From Yersinia enterocolitica (lineage in GTDB: Bacteria > Pseudomonadota > Gammaproteobacteria > Enterobacterales > Enterobacteriaceae), in contig NBTC02000002.1 of NCBI GenBank assembly GCA_002082245.2, forward strand, positions 4,650,001-4,714,000: a stretch of DNA of 64,000 nt, written 5' to 3'. Every line of letters starts with the position of its first letter. Position 1 is the stretch's first letter. The notes beneath the pieces were generated by a model. That model was given only the letters and a program-made list of their open reading frames with translations. It was not told the origin of the DNA and did not search any database. Shown piece by piece: positions 18,801 to 28,624 of this stretch. Both the position numbers and the translations under genes were made by a program.

Positions 18801-18907
18801 GGTGATACCGGCAATAAGCTAAAACCGATAATTCCGCTGAGGGTGATAGCCAGTGTCAGCAGGGTGGTAGCCACCGGGCGATGGATGAACAGAGCGAAGA
18901 ATTTCAC
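15833..18907 (-). CDS. mdtC: MdtC, RND drug/bile-salt exporter subunit
   Basis: MdtC is one of two different RND pump proteins that form the MdtB2C trimer working with MdtA and TolC. The 1024-residue product has the usual two repeats of six transmembrane segments with large periplasmic loops (about 33-335 and 560-855). The helix-4 [21 protein letters not shown] carries the proton-relay Asp residues, and the C-terminal half has [18 protein letters not shown]. The start is a GTG at 18907 that overlaps the mdtB stop (GTGA); the [17 protein letters not shown] start matches E. coli MdtC. Confidence 0.96.
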   Translation of the reverse strand: MKFFALFIHRPVATTLLTLAITLSGIIGFSLLPVSPLPQVDYPVISVSASMPGADPETMASSIATPLERALGRIAGVNEMTSTSSLGSTRIILQFSLNRDINGAARDVQAALNAAQSLLPTGMPNRPTYRKMNPSDAPIMIMTLTSDTFTQGQLYDFASTKLAQKIAQTEGVSDVSVGGSSLPAVRVELNPGALFNQGVSLDAVRQAISAANVRRPQGAIDSSQQHWQVQANDEIKTAEGYRPLVIHYNNGSAVRLQDVATVVDSVQDVRNAGMSDGKPAVLLVISREPGANIIATVDRIRAELPALRASIPASIQLTIAQDRSPTIRASLDEVERSLMIAVALVILVVFLFLRSGRATLIPAVAVPVSLIGTFTAMYLCGFSLNNLSLMALTIATGFVVDDAIVVLENISRHLEAGVKPIAAALRGVREVGFTVLSMSISLVAVFIPLLLMEGLPGRLFREFAITLSVAIGISLVISLTLTPMMCAHLLRSHPVGQQPRIRGFGKMLLSIQQGYGRSLNWVLGHTRWVMVVLLSTIALNVWLYISIPKTFFPEQDTGRMMGFIQADQSISFQSMQQKLKDFMKIVNDDPAVDNVTGFTGGSRTNSGSMFISLKPLSERSESAQQIITRLRAKLAKEPGASLFLAPVQDIRVGGRQANASYQFTLLADDLAALREWEPKVRAALAKLPELADVNSDQQDKGSEMALTYDRETMARLGIDVSTANALLNNAFGQRQISTIYQPLNQYKVVMEVAPQYTQDVSSLDKMFVINSSGQSIPLSYFAKWQPANAPLSVNHQGLSAASTISFNLPEGGSLSEATAAVERVMTELGVPATVRGTFTGTAQVFQETLKSQLWLIMAAIATVYIVLGMLYESYIHPLTILSTLPSAGVGALLALELFDAPFSLIALIGIMLLIGIVKKNAIMMVDFALDAQRNGNLSARDAIFQASLLRFRPILMTTLAALFGALPLVLSSGDGAELRQPLGITIVGGLVMSQLLTLYTTPVVYLYFDRLRSRFSKQPLMKLE

Positions 18908-21900
18908 GGCTGCTCCTGCCCATGGGGTAATTCAGGTGTGTCAGTATCCTGATGGCGATAGCGATTTTTGCCATGGGAGTTGCGTGCCAGTTTATCGAAC
19001 AACAGATAGATAACCGGAGTGGTAAACAGGGTTAGTACCTGACTGACAATCAGCCCGCCGACCATACACACACCCAGCGGTTGGCGTAGCTCGGCCCCGG
19101 CCCCGGTACTGAGCATTAATGGCAATGCACCAAACAGCGCTGCCAATGTGGTCATCAGAATCGGGCGGAAACGTAACAAGCACGCCTGATAGATAGCATC
19201 ATACGGGGTCATCCCCTGATCCCGCTCTGCGGCCAGTGCAAAGTCGATCATCATGATGGCATTCTTCTTTACAATTCCGATCAGCAGAATAATACCGATA
19301 ATGGCAATCACATCCAGCTCATTGCCGGTCAGCATCAGCGCCAGCAAGGCACCGACACCGGCGGTGGGCAGAGTTGACAAGATAGTGACCGGATGAATAA
19401 AACTTTCATATAACACGCCGAGCACGATATACATCGCCACAATCGCGGCGATAATCAGCCACAGCGTGCTACCGAGTGCGGCCTGAAATGCCAGCGTAGA
19501 GCCTTGGAAGCGGGTGGTGATATCCGCCGGTAGCTGAATTGCCTGCTCAGCTTGTGTCACCGCGTTTACCCCCTCACCCAAGGAATATCCCGGTGCCAGA
19601 TTGAAGGAGATAGTGGCTGACGGGAATTGATTCAAATGGTTAATCGATAATGGCCCGAAGCGCTCCTCAATGGTGGCAATACTGCTCAGCGGCACCCCTT
19701 TACCGTCGCTGCCGGTCAGGCGGATATCGTTAAACGCCGCCAAGCCCGGCGTGGCCTGCACGTCATGTTCTAGCACCACGCGGTATTGGTTGGCTTGGGT
19801 ATAAATGGTGGAAATCAGGCGTTGACCAAAGGCGTTATATAGTGCGCTGTCGATAGCTGCCATCGTGATACCTAAACGGCTGGCGCTATCGCGATCGACA
19901 TTAACAAACGCCACCAATCCTCGGTCCTGCCAATCACTGGTGACATCCTGGAAGGGAGCTTGTTGCTGCAACTGACTAACCAGCTTCGGTACCCAAGTAC
20001 TCAACTCCTCAAGTGTCGTGGCTTGCAGGGTGAACTGATATTGTGTCCGGCTCAGTTGCGTATCAATGGTCAGATCTTGTACCGGCTGTAAGTAAAGTTT
20101 AATCCCTGGGACGCCGGTAACGCTTTCCTGTAAGCGGGTAATGATCTGTGGGATGCGATCGTCACGGCTGTTGAGTGGTTTAAGGTTAATCTGCAACCGG
20201 CCATTGTTCAGCGTGGCATTGGTACCGTCAACGCCGACAAATGAGGTCAGGCTTTCTACCGCTGGATCTTTAAGGATAATGGCGGCCACTTGTTGCTGGC
20301 GTTCCGCCATATTACTGAATGAAACGGATTGCGGTGCTTCCAGGGTTCCTTGAATCAGACCATTGTCTTGCAACGGGAAGAAACCTTTCGGCATCAGCAA
20401 GTAAAGCAGCACCGTCAGGACCAGTGTGCTCACCGCTACACCCAAGGTTATCCATTGATGATTAAGCACTTTTTTTAGTGCCACGGCATAATGGGCGATC
20501 ACCCAGTTAAAGAACTTCTCACTGGCGCGTGACAGGCGGTTTTGCTTACGCAGTGACTCATAACTGAGCATCCGCGCGCACATCATTGGGGTCAGCGTCA
20601 GCGAAACTACCGCTGAAATCAGGATCGCCACCGCCAGTGTTACGGCAAATTCGCGGAACAGCCGGCCCACGATATCGCCCATAAATAGCAACGGAATCAA
20701 CACTGCAATTAATGAGAAGGTGAGTGAAATAATGGTAAAGCCAATCTCTCCGGCCCCTTTCAGCGCCGCATCCAGCGGTCTCTCGCCTTTTTCGATATAA
20801 CGGGAGATATTCTCTATCACCACGATGGCGTCATCGACCACAAAGCCCGTGGCAATGGTCAGCGCCATTAACGTCAGGTTATTGATTGAAAACCCGAGAA
20901 AATACATCGCCGCAAAGGTCCCGATCAGTGACAGCGGTACTGCGACACTGGGGATAATGGTGGCTGCGGCATTGCGCAGAAACAGATAAATCACCATCAC
21001 CACCAGCACAATGGCGAGCAATAACTCAAACTGCACGTCACTGACGGAGGCGCGGATGGTGGTAGTGCGATCGGTTAGTACCTTGACATCAACCGACTTG
21101 GGCAAGCTTTTGATCAACTCCGGCAGCATCTCGCGAATACTGTCCGCGGTGGCAATGACGTTGACCCCCGGCTGGCGCTGGATATTCAACACAATCGCCT
21201 GCTGGGTATTGGCCCATGCAGCCAGTTTGTTATTTTCCGCGCCCTGCTCAATGGTGGCGACATCCTGCAAGCGGATCGGCGCTCCATTTTGGTATGCAAT
21301 GATCAGATCACGGTAATCCTCGGCAGATTTCATCTGGTCATTAGCCGACAATGTCACCGAACGGGTGGGGCCATCGAGGCTACCCTTGGCAGAATTGACG
21401 TTAGCATTGCTGATGGCAGTACGAATGGTTTCGCTGTCCAGCCCCAATGCGGCGACCGCCGGGGCATTCAGTTTCACCCGCACGGCGGGGCGCTGTCCGC
21501 CGGAAATAGTGACCAGACCGACCCCGGTGACTTGCGATATTTTCTGCGCAATCCGGGTTTCGACCATATCTTCTACTTGCGTCATCGGGATGGCAGTGGA
21601 GGTCACGGCTAAGGTCATAATCGGCGGATCAGCCGGATTCACTTTGCTGTAAATCGGGGGGTAAGGCAGATCATTGGGCAGTAGATTGGTGGCGGAGTTA
21701 ATGGCAGCCTGCACCTCTTGCTCTGCTACATCCAGTGGCAAAGTAAGCTGGAATTGCAGCGTAATCACTGACGCACCACCCGAACTTTGTGATGCCATCT
21801 GCTTGAGGCCGGACATTTGGCCAAACTGGCGCTCCAGCGGCGCGGTAATGGATGATGTCACCACATCCGGGCTGGCCCCAGGATAGAGTGTCACCACCTG

Positions 21901-22062
21901 AATCGTCGGGTAATCAACCTCCGGCAGGGCAGAAACCGGCAGCGCGCGGTAACCGAGAATCCCGGCCAGCAGAATGGCAATCATAAATAATGTGGTGGCA
22001 ACCGGGCGCAGGATAAACAGCCGTGACGGCCCGCCACCAGGTGTTGGAGGCATCACTTGCAT
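18904..22062 (-). CDS. mdtB: MdtB, RND drug/bile-salt exporter subunit
   Basis: MdtB is the RND partner of MdtC in the heteromultimeric inner-membrane pump. The 1052-residue product starts [25 protein letters not shown], close to E. coli MdtB. It has the proton-relay helix [21 protein letters not shown] in the first half and [20 protein letters not shown] in the second. It aligns with MdtC along its whole length, as expected for ancient paralogues. The ATG overlaps the mdtA stop (ATGA), so mdtA, mdtB and mdtC are all translationally coupled. The C-terminal tail after the last helix is His/Asp-rich. Confidence 0.96.
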   Translation of the reverse strand: MQVMPPTPGGGPSRLFILRPVATTLFMIAILLAGILGYRALPVSALPEVDYPTIQVVTLYPGASPDVVTSSITAPLERQFGQMSGLKQMASQSSGGASVITLQFQLTLPLDVAEQEVQAAINSATNLLPNDLPYPPIYSKVNPADPPIMTLAVTSTAIPMTQVEDMVETRIAQKISQVTGVGLVTISGGQRPAVRVKLNAPAVAALGLDSETIRTAISNANVNSAKGSLDGPTRSVTLSANDQMKSAEDYRDLIIAYQNGAPIRLQDVATIEQGAENNKLAAWANTQQAIVLNIQRQPGVNVIATADSIREMLPELIKSLPKSVDVKVLTDRTTTIRASVSDVQFELLLAIVLVVMVIYLFLRNAAATIIPSVAVPLSLIGTFAAMYFLGFSINNLTLMALTIATGFVVDDAIVVIENISRYIEKGERPLDAALKGAGEIGFTIISLTFSLIAVLIPLLFMGDIVGRLFREFAVTLAVAILISAVVSLTLTPMMCARMLSYESLRKQNRLSRASEKFFNWVIAHYAVALKKVLNHQWITLGVAVSTLVLTVLLYLLMPKGFFPLQDNGLIQGTLEAPQSVSFSNMAERQQQVAAIILKDPAVESLTSFVGVDGTNATLNNGRLQINLKPLNSRDDRIPQIITRLQESVTGVPGIKLYLQPVQDLTIDTQLSRTQYQFTLQATTLEELSTWVPKLVSQLQQQAPFQDVTSDWQDRGLVAFVNVDRDSASRLGITMAAIDSALYNAFGQRLISTIYTQANQYRVVLEHDVQATPGLAAFNDIRLTGSDGKGVPLSSIATIEERFGPLSINHLNQFPSATISFNLAPGYSLGEGVNAVTQAEQAIQLPADITTRFQGSTLAFQAALGSTLWLIIAAIVAMYIVLGVLYESFIHPVTILSTLPTAGVGALLALMLTGNELDVIAIIGIILLIGIVKKNAIMMIDFALAAERDQGMTPYDAIYQACLLRFRPILMTTLAALFGALPLMLSTGAGAELRQPLGVCMVGGLIVSQVLTLFTTPVIYLLFDKLARNSHGKNRYRHQDTDTPELPHGQEQP

Positions 22063-23375
22063 CAGGATTTCTCCGCAGGAACAGTGTTACTCGTCGCTCT
22101 TCTGCCCCGATGTGTGGCTTTCTCCTCCGTGGCTGCTTTCTCTGCGACACCCGTTTGGTTTGCTGCTGCGGCCCGTGGTGTTACCACTTCGACCTGTAAG
22201 CCTTCGGTCAGGCGATCAATACCGTCAGTGACCACGCGTTGACCCGCATTCAGGCCGGCGCTAATAACCACTTGTTTGCTGTCTTGAATACCGGTAGTGA
22301 CCAGATGCTTACTGACTTTATTTTCATCATTTAGGGTCCAGACAAAGCTCCCTTCGTTACCCATTTGTACGGCGGCGGTTGGCACCACCACAGCATTTTG
22401 CAGTAAATCGACTTTGATACGGGCGTTGACAAACTGGTTGGGGAACAGGATGTCATCGTTATTGGCAAAGCGTGCTTTCAGCTTAATGGTGCCGGTGGTG
22501 GTATCAATTTGGTTATCAATACTGAGCAAATAGCCCTGCGCCAGTCGCTGTTTATTGGTGCGATCCCAAGCTTCTACTGGCACGGTAGTGTTATTTTTGG
22601 CCGCATTTTTCTGCGCTTGCATGATAGCGGGGATATCGCTTTCTGGCAGCGTAAAGACCACATCAACCGGATGTGTCTGAGTGATCACCACTATGGGGGC
22701 TGTGGTACCGCTGGTAATGTAATTACCGACATCGACCTGTTTTAGGCCCACTTTGCCAGATATTGGGGCGGTAATTCGACTATAAGTCAGTTGCAGTTTG
22801 GCACTGTCGATAGCGCCTTGATCGGCTTTAACACTGCCTTCACTTTGGCGCACTAACGAGGCTTGAGTATCGAGCTCTTGTTGTGAAATGACCCCGGTTT
22901 TCACCAATTTTTGGTAGCGGGCTAAATCACGGCGGGCATTGTCCAGCGTGGCCTGATCTTTTGCCAGTTGGCCCTGTGCTTGGGTCAGTTGTACCTGATA
23001 AGGGCGTGGGTCGATCTCCACCAGTAAGTCACCGGCGTTGACCTGTTGCCCTTCAGTAAAGTGGATTGCCATTAATTGGCCATCGACCCGGCTGGTCACG
23101 GTGACGGTATTGGCGGCAATCACGGTACCTAGGCCGGTAAGATAACGGGGTACGGCTTGTTCGGTGGCGGTGGCCGCCTGTACCGGCGACATGGGCATAT
23201 TACGTCGGCCACCGGAGCGGGCTGTTGTCGTCCCGCCAGCGGTGTGCTGCGCACCTGGCGCGGTGTTGGTGGTGGCCGCGCTAAAATAGCGCCAGGCAAA
23301 TATAGCAACAGTAATCGCCACCACCGCCCCGAGTAACATCAGTACCCTGGAAGTGCGTTTGGATTGAGCTTTCAT
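22062..23375 (-). CDS. mdtA: MdtA, membrane fusion protein of the MdtABC pump
   Basis: MdtA is the periplasmic adaptor that links MdtBC to TolC. The 437-residue product has an N-terminal membrane anchor (about 11-29). A barrel-sandwich hybrid follows, with [37 protein letters not shown], then an alpha-hairpin (about 140-205) and beta-barrel and membrane-proximal domains ([36 protein letters not shown]). A long C-terminal tail is rich in Ala, Thr and Arg. It is the first gene of the exporter operon, and a BaeR-box-like sequence lies about 100 bases upstream. Confidence 0.95.
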   Translation of the reverse strand: MKAQSKRTSRVLMLLGAVVAITVAIFAWRYFSAATTNTAPGAQHTAGGTTTARSGGRRNMPMSPVQAATATEQAVPRYLTGLGTVIAANTVTVTSRVDGQLMAIHFTEGQQVNAGDLLVEIDPRPYQVQLTQAQGQLAKDQATLDNARRDLARYQKLVKTGVISQQELDTQASLVRQSEGSVKADQGAIDSAKLQLTYSRITAPISGKVGLKQVDVGNYITSGTTAPIVVITQTHPVDVVFTLPESDIPAIMQAQKNAAKNNTTVPVEAWDRTNKQRLAQGYLLSIDNQIDTTTGTIKLKARFANNDDILFPNQFVNARIKVDLLQNAVVVPTAAVQMGNEGSFVWTLNDENKVSKHLVTTGIQDSKQVVISAGLNAGQRVVTDGIDRLTEGLQVEVVTPRAAAANQTGVAEKAATEEKATHRGRRATSNTVPAEKS

Positions 23376-23468
23376 GATGGCGGGAGTCCTTTTTGTTTAT
23401 TTTGCTATGCGCACATAGATGCAATCAATTGGGTATTGATATGTTACTAGTTTAGCGGGGATTTACCG

Positions 23469-23486
23469 GATAAAAATGGAGGAAAT
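23469..23486 (-). promoter_or_regulatory. BaeR-box-like site upstream of mdtA
   Basis: On the minus strand ATTTCCTCCATTTTTATC matches about 12 of 17 fixed positions of the E. coli BaeR consensus TTTTTCTCCATNATTGGC, with the central CTCCAT fully conserved. It lies about 95-110 bases upstream of the mdtA start. BaeR control of mdtABCD is established in E. coli; this site is inferred by similarity and position. Confidence 0.5.
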
Positions 23487-23595
23487 ATGGAAGTAGTGTC
23501 AGGGTATGTGGGATTTTGGTTTTTATAATTTTAGGATTCAAAACTGATAGGGTTTGGTTGCGGTTGATATTCGATTAAGTGATGTGATCTGTTTC

Positions 23596-23625
23596 TTGAT
23601 TACCCACTGCGCAGTGGGTAATCAA
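23596..23625. terminator. Perfect 30-bp palindrome just downstream of yegD
   Basis: TTGATTACCCACTGC is followed immediately by its exact reverse complement, ending eight bases before the yegD stop on the minus strand. As RNA it would fold into a 13-15 bp hairpin. There is no T-run beyond it on the minus strand; on the plus strand it is followed by AAAATAG. It is probably an mRNA 3'-end structure of yegD, but such perfect symmetry could also be a protein-binding site. Confidence 0.5.
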
Positions 23626-23632
23626 AATAGCA

Positions 23633-24985
23633 TTAACGATACAGGGTCTGCGCCCAACGGGCCAAACCGGCGGTCACTGAGCCGAAGTCATTGCCACCCA
23701 CCAACGGGATACCCGGTAGTTGCTGTTGCAGGGCGGCTCGCAATAACGGGGAGCGAGCACTGCCGCCTGTCAGATAAATGACATCTGGAGTGATATGGCT
23801 GGTGGATAATGCCAAACTGACTTGTTCCTGAATCCGTTGTAGTGGCTGAGATATGGCTTCAGCAAGCTGTTGCTGGTTGATAGTCTGGCCTAACTCTGGC
23901 TCGACAAAATTCAGTGCAGTCGCTACTTGTACTTGTTCGGATAGCGCGATTTTGCTCTCTTCCGCCGCCCGAACTAAACGATAACTCAGGCGCTGTTGAT
24001 ACACTTTCAGCAGGCGCTCTACTTGCTGTGGATTGGCCGCGTCACGAATCAAATCACGCAGGAAGCGGCCGTTAACCGTGCTGTAGAAATCGCTCTGTGC
24101 CGGAACATCGTTAGTCGCAACGGCATTCCAATAGGGCAGTGACGGCAGAGCAATCCCTTTTTCGGTTTCGCCCCCCATGCCAAACAGCGGCATCAGTTGT
24201 TTAAACGCGAGCATAATATCCAGATCGTTACCACCAACGCGACAACCACTGTGACCCAGCAGGCTTTGTTGACGGTCTGCCAGCCCCTGCCATTTAGGCC
24301 CCATCAATAGCACCGAACAGTCAGTGGTACCACCACCGATATCCACCACTAGTACGGTTTTTTCTTCTGTCAGCGTCGCTTCAAAATCTAGCCCTGCCGC
24401 GACCGGTTCAAACTGGAAAGCAATATCGCGAAAACCGGCACGTTGGGCGGCGCGCAGTAAAATCCCTTCTGCCTGGCGGTTAGCATCCTCACCGCCAGAG
24501 CCTTGGAAGTTGACTGGACGACCAATTACGGTCTGACTAATTTCTGATGCCAGTACGGATTCTGCCTGACGTTTGATATGGAACATCATGGCGCAGACCA
24601 AATCCTCAAACAGCGCCAATTGCTGAGGTTTCAGCCCATTGGCACCTAGGAAGGATTTAGGTGATTTTACAAAGTATACGTCTTCAGGGTCTTCGATATA
24701 GTGGGCGAGGGCAGACAGGCCAAATGTCAGACTGTCGGCGGCAACCGGAATATCCTCTTCGCGATTGAATGCCATGGCCCGGCGTAATAGCTGCTGATTT
24801 TCGTCGCTACCGGTGGGTACCTGCCAGTGGCGGTGCAGGCATTCACTGACCGCTTCCCGTGTTGGCGCGCACAACATGGAGGGCAGATAGACGTCATTAT
24901 TTTCCAGTGCCAGTAAGTTGGGAGCATCATCCCGCATCACGGCAACTGAGCAGTTTGCTGTGCCGTAGTCAAAACCAATGAACAT
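23633..24985 (-). CDS. yegD: YegD, Hsp70-type chaperone homologue
   Basis: YegD is an actin-fold ATPase of the Hsp70 superfamily without the C-terminal peptide-binding domain of DnaK; its clients are unknown. The 450-residue product starts MFIGFDYGTANCSVAVM (phosphate-1 motif). It has the connecting and phosphate-2 motif VLVVDIGGGTTDCSVLLMG near residue 210 and an adenosine motif VIYLTGGSARSPLLRAALQQ near residue 405. The ATG at 24985 follows a G-rich ribosome binding site; the 20 codons upstream are not conserved. It lies between the mdt operon and dgcE, both in the same direction. Confidence 0.93.
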   Translation of the reverse strand: MFIGFDYGTANCSVAVMRDDAPNLLALENNDVYLPSMLCAPTREAVSECLHRHWQVPTGSDENQQLLRRAMAFNREEDIPVAADSLTFGLSALAHYIEDPEDVYFVKSPKSFLGANGLKPQQLALFEDLVCAMMFHIKRQAESVLASEISQTVIGRPVNFQGSGGEDANRQAEGILLRAAQRAGFRDIAFQFEPVAAGLDFEATLTEEKTVLVVDIGGGTTDCSVLLMGPKWQGLADRQQSLLGHSGCRVGGNDLDIMLAFKQLMPLFGMGGETEKGIALPSLPYWNAVATNDVPAQSDFYSTVNGRFLRDLIRDAANPQQVERLLKVYQQRLSYRLVRAAEESKIALSEQVQVATALNFVEPELGQTINQQQLAEAISQPLQRIQEQVSLALSTSHITPDVIYLTGGSARSPLLRAALQQQLPGIPLVGGNDFGSVTAGLARWAQTLYR

Positions 24986-25099
24986 AATTGCCCCCCAGGC
25001 CAAATAAAGGGGTGCGACTTTACCCGAGAGTGGGCAGCGGGGCAATCGTCATGTTAGTGATTTTTTAATCATGGTTGAGGATGCAACATGACGAGCCGG

Positions 25100-28000
25100 T
25101 TATTTAATCGCAAAATAGCCACTGTCGAGTAAATCAGACAACGGTTGCGGCGGGCTGATGGTTTCACCGTCAGCTAAATCGACACCGATGGTTATCAGTT
25201 TATTGAGCGTTAGAGGGAGTTCTGCTGGCCCAGCCAGAGTGGCGATATTGGCTCGCTGAGCGGTACCATTAATGATAGAGACCAGCACTTCATCCATCTG
25301 GTTAATATGGATATGGGAAATTAACTCGCTGTTAAACTTAAGATAATCGATAGTGTGATCCGCCAGTAACTCGAAATCATTCAGGTTATGACCAAACTCT
25401 TTAACGATGAGTTTACAGCCCAGTTGTTGCAATTTGGCGAGAAAATTGCCAATCGCGAAGGGGTATTGCAGTAAGGTGGATTCATCGACCATCCAATAGA
25501 GACTTTGTGTTGGCAGTACGGTTTGCCGCACCAAGGTCAGCAATGATTGGCGAAACTCTTCTTTGAGCAGCGCCGCCTCTGACAGCGGGATAGCCAGCGC
25601 CAGCCCTTTATGTTTGATAGCTTGGGCATGTGTCATTAACAGTTGCTCACAGACCCAATTATCAATCTGCGGCAGCAAGCTATAGAGCAGCGCGGCTTCC
25701 TGAAACTCAGCCTGGCTGACGTTAAGGCCATGTGGCCGATTAACCTCGAAACTGATTTGATAGAAACAGACAGACAATGGCGTTCTGGGGGGCGCGGTTG
25801 GGGTGAGTTGCAATACCAGTTGGTTATCATTGAGAATATTCTCAACATCTTCCCTGCTCAACAGCTCGTGTTGGCGTGCTAATAGCTGCTTTTGCCGTGG
25901 CTGATAGAGATAAACCTGACCGCGCCCACTGTGTTTAGCGGTGTAACAGGCGATATCTGCCTGTGCCATAATTTCACTGCGCTGATTGTTATTGCTACTT
26001 ATTTGCGTCACACCGGCGCTGGCCCCAATACGATAGAGCTTATCTTCCCAGTAGAAATGATAGCCATTAATCAGTGATACCAGACTTTGGGTAATGGCTT
26101 TGGCATGGGGTAGGGTGCAGTTGAGCATCAGTAAGCCAAACTCATCACCGCCGAGGCGTGCAACACAATCGCTGTTACGTAAGTGCTGGCGCATCAACTG
26201 GCTCAACTCTTTCAATAATGCGTCTCCTGCGGGATGCCCGGCAGTGTCATTAATGGCTTTGAAATAGTCTAAATCAAGGAAAGCCAATGCATGTTGTTGG
26301 TTAAGTTCGACGCTAATTTGGATTGCCGCTTTCAATTTATTCTCAAAATTGGCGCGGTTTGGCAGACCTGTGAGATTATCGTGAGAGGCGCTGTGGCTGA
26401 GTTTGCGCATCATTGCGCGCGATTCGCCGACATCCTGGAACACCAGTACCGCCCCGACAATGTCCCCTTCCAACGTTTTCAGCGGCGCGACCGACTCCTG
26501 AATATCATAATGCTGGCCATCACGATGGTGTAATACCATTGACTCATTGAACGAAGAGTAGGGGCGATGATTAAGGCAATGCTCTATCGGGTTATCAATC
26601 TCCGCGCCGTCTACGCCGTTAGTCAACTTGATGATATGGTTGACCGGTTGGCCCAATGCGATGGTATTTGCCCAGCCAGTCATTTTCTCGGCCACCGGGT
26701 TCATAAAGGTAATCTTCATCTCCTGATCGGTACAGACCACAGCTTCACCGATGGAGTCCAGCGTGATATGCAGTCGCTCTTTCTCTTCGTGCAGCGCTTC
26801 CGTCAGATTTCTGATTTCCGTCATATCCAGCGTGGTACCAATCAGACGCAGAATATTGCCATTTTTATCACATATCATATTGGCTTGATTACGCAGATGG
26901 ACAATTTCACCATCCGGTAATAACAGCCGGAATTCCAGACGGTATGGCTGGCGCTGCTTGAGGGCGGCGCTATATTCGCGATTAACCCGATTGATATCTT
27001 CATGATGAATGTATTTCTGCCAAACACGCTCATCAACCTGGGTATTAAAAGGAATATGATAGAGTTCATACATCCGCTTATCCCAACTGATAACCTGCGT
27101 TTTGATATCCAATTCCCAGATACCGATCCCCCCAGCCTCGTTAGCCAGCGTAATACGCTCCATTAGGCGGCGGTTAATAATCTCGGTTTTTTTCAGCTCA
27201 TTGATATCTTCAGCCTGCGAGATGAAATAGAGCGGTTGCTGTTGGTGATCCCGCACCACACTGACCACCAGTAGTGCCCACACGATTTCACCATCGCTGC
27301 GAATATAGCGCTTTTCCATCGAATAGCTGGGGATACGGCCATGATACAGGTCGTCGAGTAATTTCAGGTCCGCAGAGAGATCGTCTGGATGAGTAATTTG
27401 CTGGAAAGTCAGGGTCAGTAATGTCTCTTGGGAATAGCCTAATAACTTGCATAAGGCCTGATTGACCTGCATCCATTGGCCTTGCGGTGAGACCAAGGCC
27501 ATACCGATGGCTGAATATTCCATCGCGTTACGAAAGCGGTTTTCGCTTTCAATAATATGCTCTTTCTCCATGCGAAAAGAGTGCATTACCATTGCCATGG
27601 CATGGGGCGGAATTAACACCATTAATAAAGGAATAAAGGAGAACGCTTGAATTGACAGGTTAGTATCGGAATTAATGGTATACAGCTTGAAATTAAGCAT
27701 CAATGCAATCAGCAATGTTGCCATAAAGCAGATGGTAAATGTCTCAAAACGCGGTAAGCGGATTGAGGTCCAGATCAACGTCATGATGACAAAAGTGAAG
27801 GGGAAAGGCAGATAAATCAGTCCGATATAACAAGCTGATAGTGATATTATCATCATAAAAATCATATCAAACAGCGCTTTGGATTTGGTCGCGATATTGA
27901 AGTAACCTCGACGGTAAAGTAACCCGACCGGCCCTAAGGCCAACATGCCTACCGCCTCGGACATAAACCACACCGTGAGCACTTGGGTAAAGCCCCCGTT

Positions 28001-28471
28001 TTGTGGGGATAAATACCAAGCCGCTGCCAGCCCACTGGCTAGAGGGACCACAATCACAGTGCAAACCGAGAATTTAAGCCAACTGAGCAGGTTATTGAGC
28101 GGGTCTTTGGTTTGCAGGAATTTACGCAGTAACCAGGCCCCGGCGGATGCCTCTGCCAGGTTGATAAATGTTAGAGGTAACGGGAACCAACTGAGGCCAT
28201 ATAAAATAAAATTAGCAGCAACAATACATATCCCTGCGGCCAATAATTGCCATAACCAGTAGCGCATAGGATGGTGGAACAGCGCCACCATTAATACTGC
28301 CGTCGGGAACCATAATGGGGCAAGGTTTTCTGACCGTTCAGAAAGCTGGATACAAAAGAGTGCGAGCAAAAATACGACTATGCTGATGATAGTAATGTGG
28401 ATAATGGTTCTATTGTCAGGTGCCGGTCTTTCGGACGCACTGAGATCCATATAACGCCTTATTTTGCTCAT
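25100..28471 (-). CDS. dgcE: DgcE (YegE), MASE1-PAS-GGDEF-EAL diguanylate cyclase
   Basis: DgcE makes cyclic di-GMP and in E. coli sits at the top of the cascade controlling curli and biofilm. The 1123-residue protein has a MASE1 membrane region (about 20-295, roughly eight to ten helices), three PAS/PAC modules (about 310-425, 435-555, 565-685), and a GGDEF domain (about 695-850) with an intact RLGGDEFG at 772-779. The C-terminal EAL-like domain (about 870-1120) lacks a recognisable EAL motif and most catalytic acids, so it should be regulatory rather than a phosphodiesterase. The domain order matches E. coli YegE. It stands between yegD and mgtE. Confidence 0.94.
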   Translation of the reverse strand: MSKIRRYMDLSASERPAPDNRTIIHITIISIVVFLLALFCIQLSERSENLAPLWFPTAVLMVALFHHPMRYWLWQLLAAGICIVAANFILYGLSWFPLPLTFINLAEASAGAWLLRKFLQTKDPLNNLLSWLKFSVCTVIVVPLASGLAAAWYLSPQNGGFTQVLTVWFMSEAVGMLALGPVGLLYRRGYFNIATKSKALFDMIFMMIISLSACYIGLIYLPFPFTFVIMTLIWTSIRLPRFETFTICFMATLLIALMLNFKLYTINSDTNLSIQAFSFIPLLMVLIPPHAMAMVMHSFRMEKEHIIESENRFRNAMEYSAIGMALVSPQGQWMQVNQALCKLLGYSQETLLTLTFQQITHPDDLSADLKLLDDLYHGRIPSYSMEKRYIRSDGEIVWALLVVSVVRDHQQQPLYFISQAEDINELKKTEIINRRLMERITLANEAGGIGIWELDIKTQVISWDKRMYELYHIPFNTQVDERVWQKYIHHEDINRVNREYSAALKQRQPYRLEFRLLLPDGEIVHLRNQANMICDKNGNILRLIGTTLDMTEIRNLTEALHEEKERLHITLDSIGEAVVCTDQEMKITFMNPVAEKMTGWANTIALGQPVNHIIKLTNGVDGAEIDNPIEHCLNHRPYSSFNESMVLHHRDGQHYDIQESVAPLKTLEGDIVGAVLVFQDVGESRAMMRKLSHSASHDNLTGLPNRANFENKLKAAIQISVELNQQHALAFLDLDYFKAINDTAGHPAGDALLKELSQLMRQHLRNSDCVARLGGDEFGLLMLNCTLPHAKAITQSLVSLINGYHFYWEDKLYRIGASAGVTQISSNNNQRSEIMAQADIACYTAKHSGRGQVYLYQPRQKQLLARQHELLSREDVENILNDNQLVLQLTPTAPPRTPLSVCFYQISFEVNRPHGLNVSQAEFQEAALLYSLLPQIDNWVCEQLLMTHAQAIKHKGLALAIPLSEAALLKEEFRQSLLTLVRQTVLPTQSLYWMVDESTLLQYPFAIGNFLAKLQQLGCKLIVKEFGHNLNDFELLADHTIDYLKFNSELISHIHINQMDEVLVSIINGTAQRANIATLAGPAELPLTLNKLITIGVDLADGETISPPQPLSDLLDSGYFAIK

Positions 28472-28561
28472 ACAGCTTTAGATTATGATAGGAAAAACCC
28501 ATCACATAAAGAATATACCGCCGTTAAAATACGGTCATATTCAAAAGTTTAGTATAGATAA

Positions 28562-28577
28562 ACACTGTAGAGTGTTA
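28562..28577. terminator. Small hairpin between mgtE and dgcE
   Basis: The stem AACACT / AGTGTT with a GTAG loop lies in the 153-base gap between mgtE and dgcE, about 48 bases past the mgtE stop on the minus strand. The flanking T-run is poor. It is recorded as a possible weak terminator. Confidence 0.25.
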
Positions 28578-28624
28578 TTCCTCTTCTCAGTGCTTAATTA
28601 ATGATTTGTTTATTAGCATAATAG

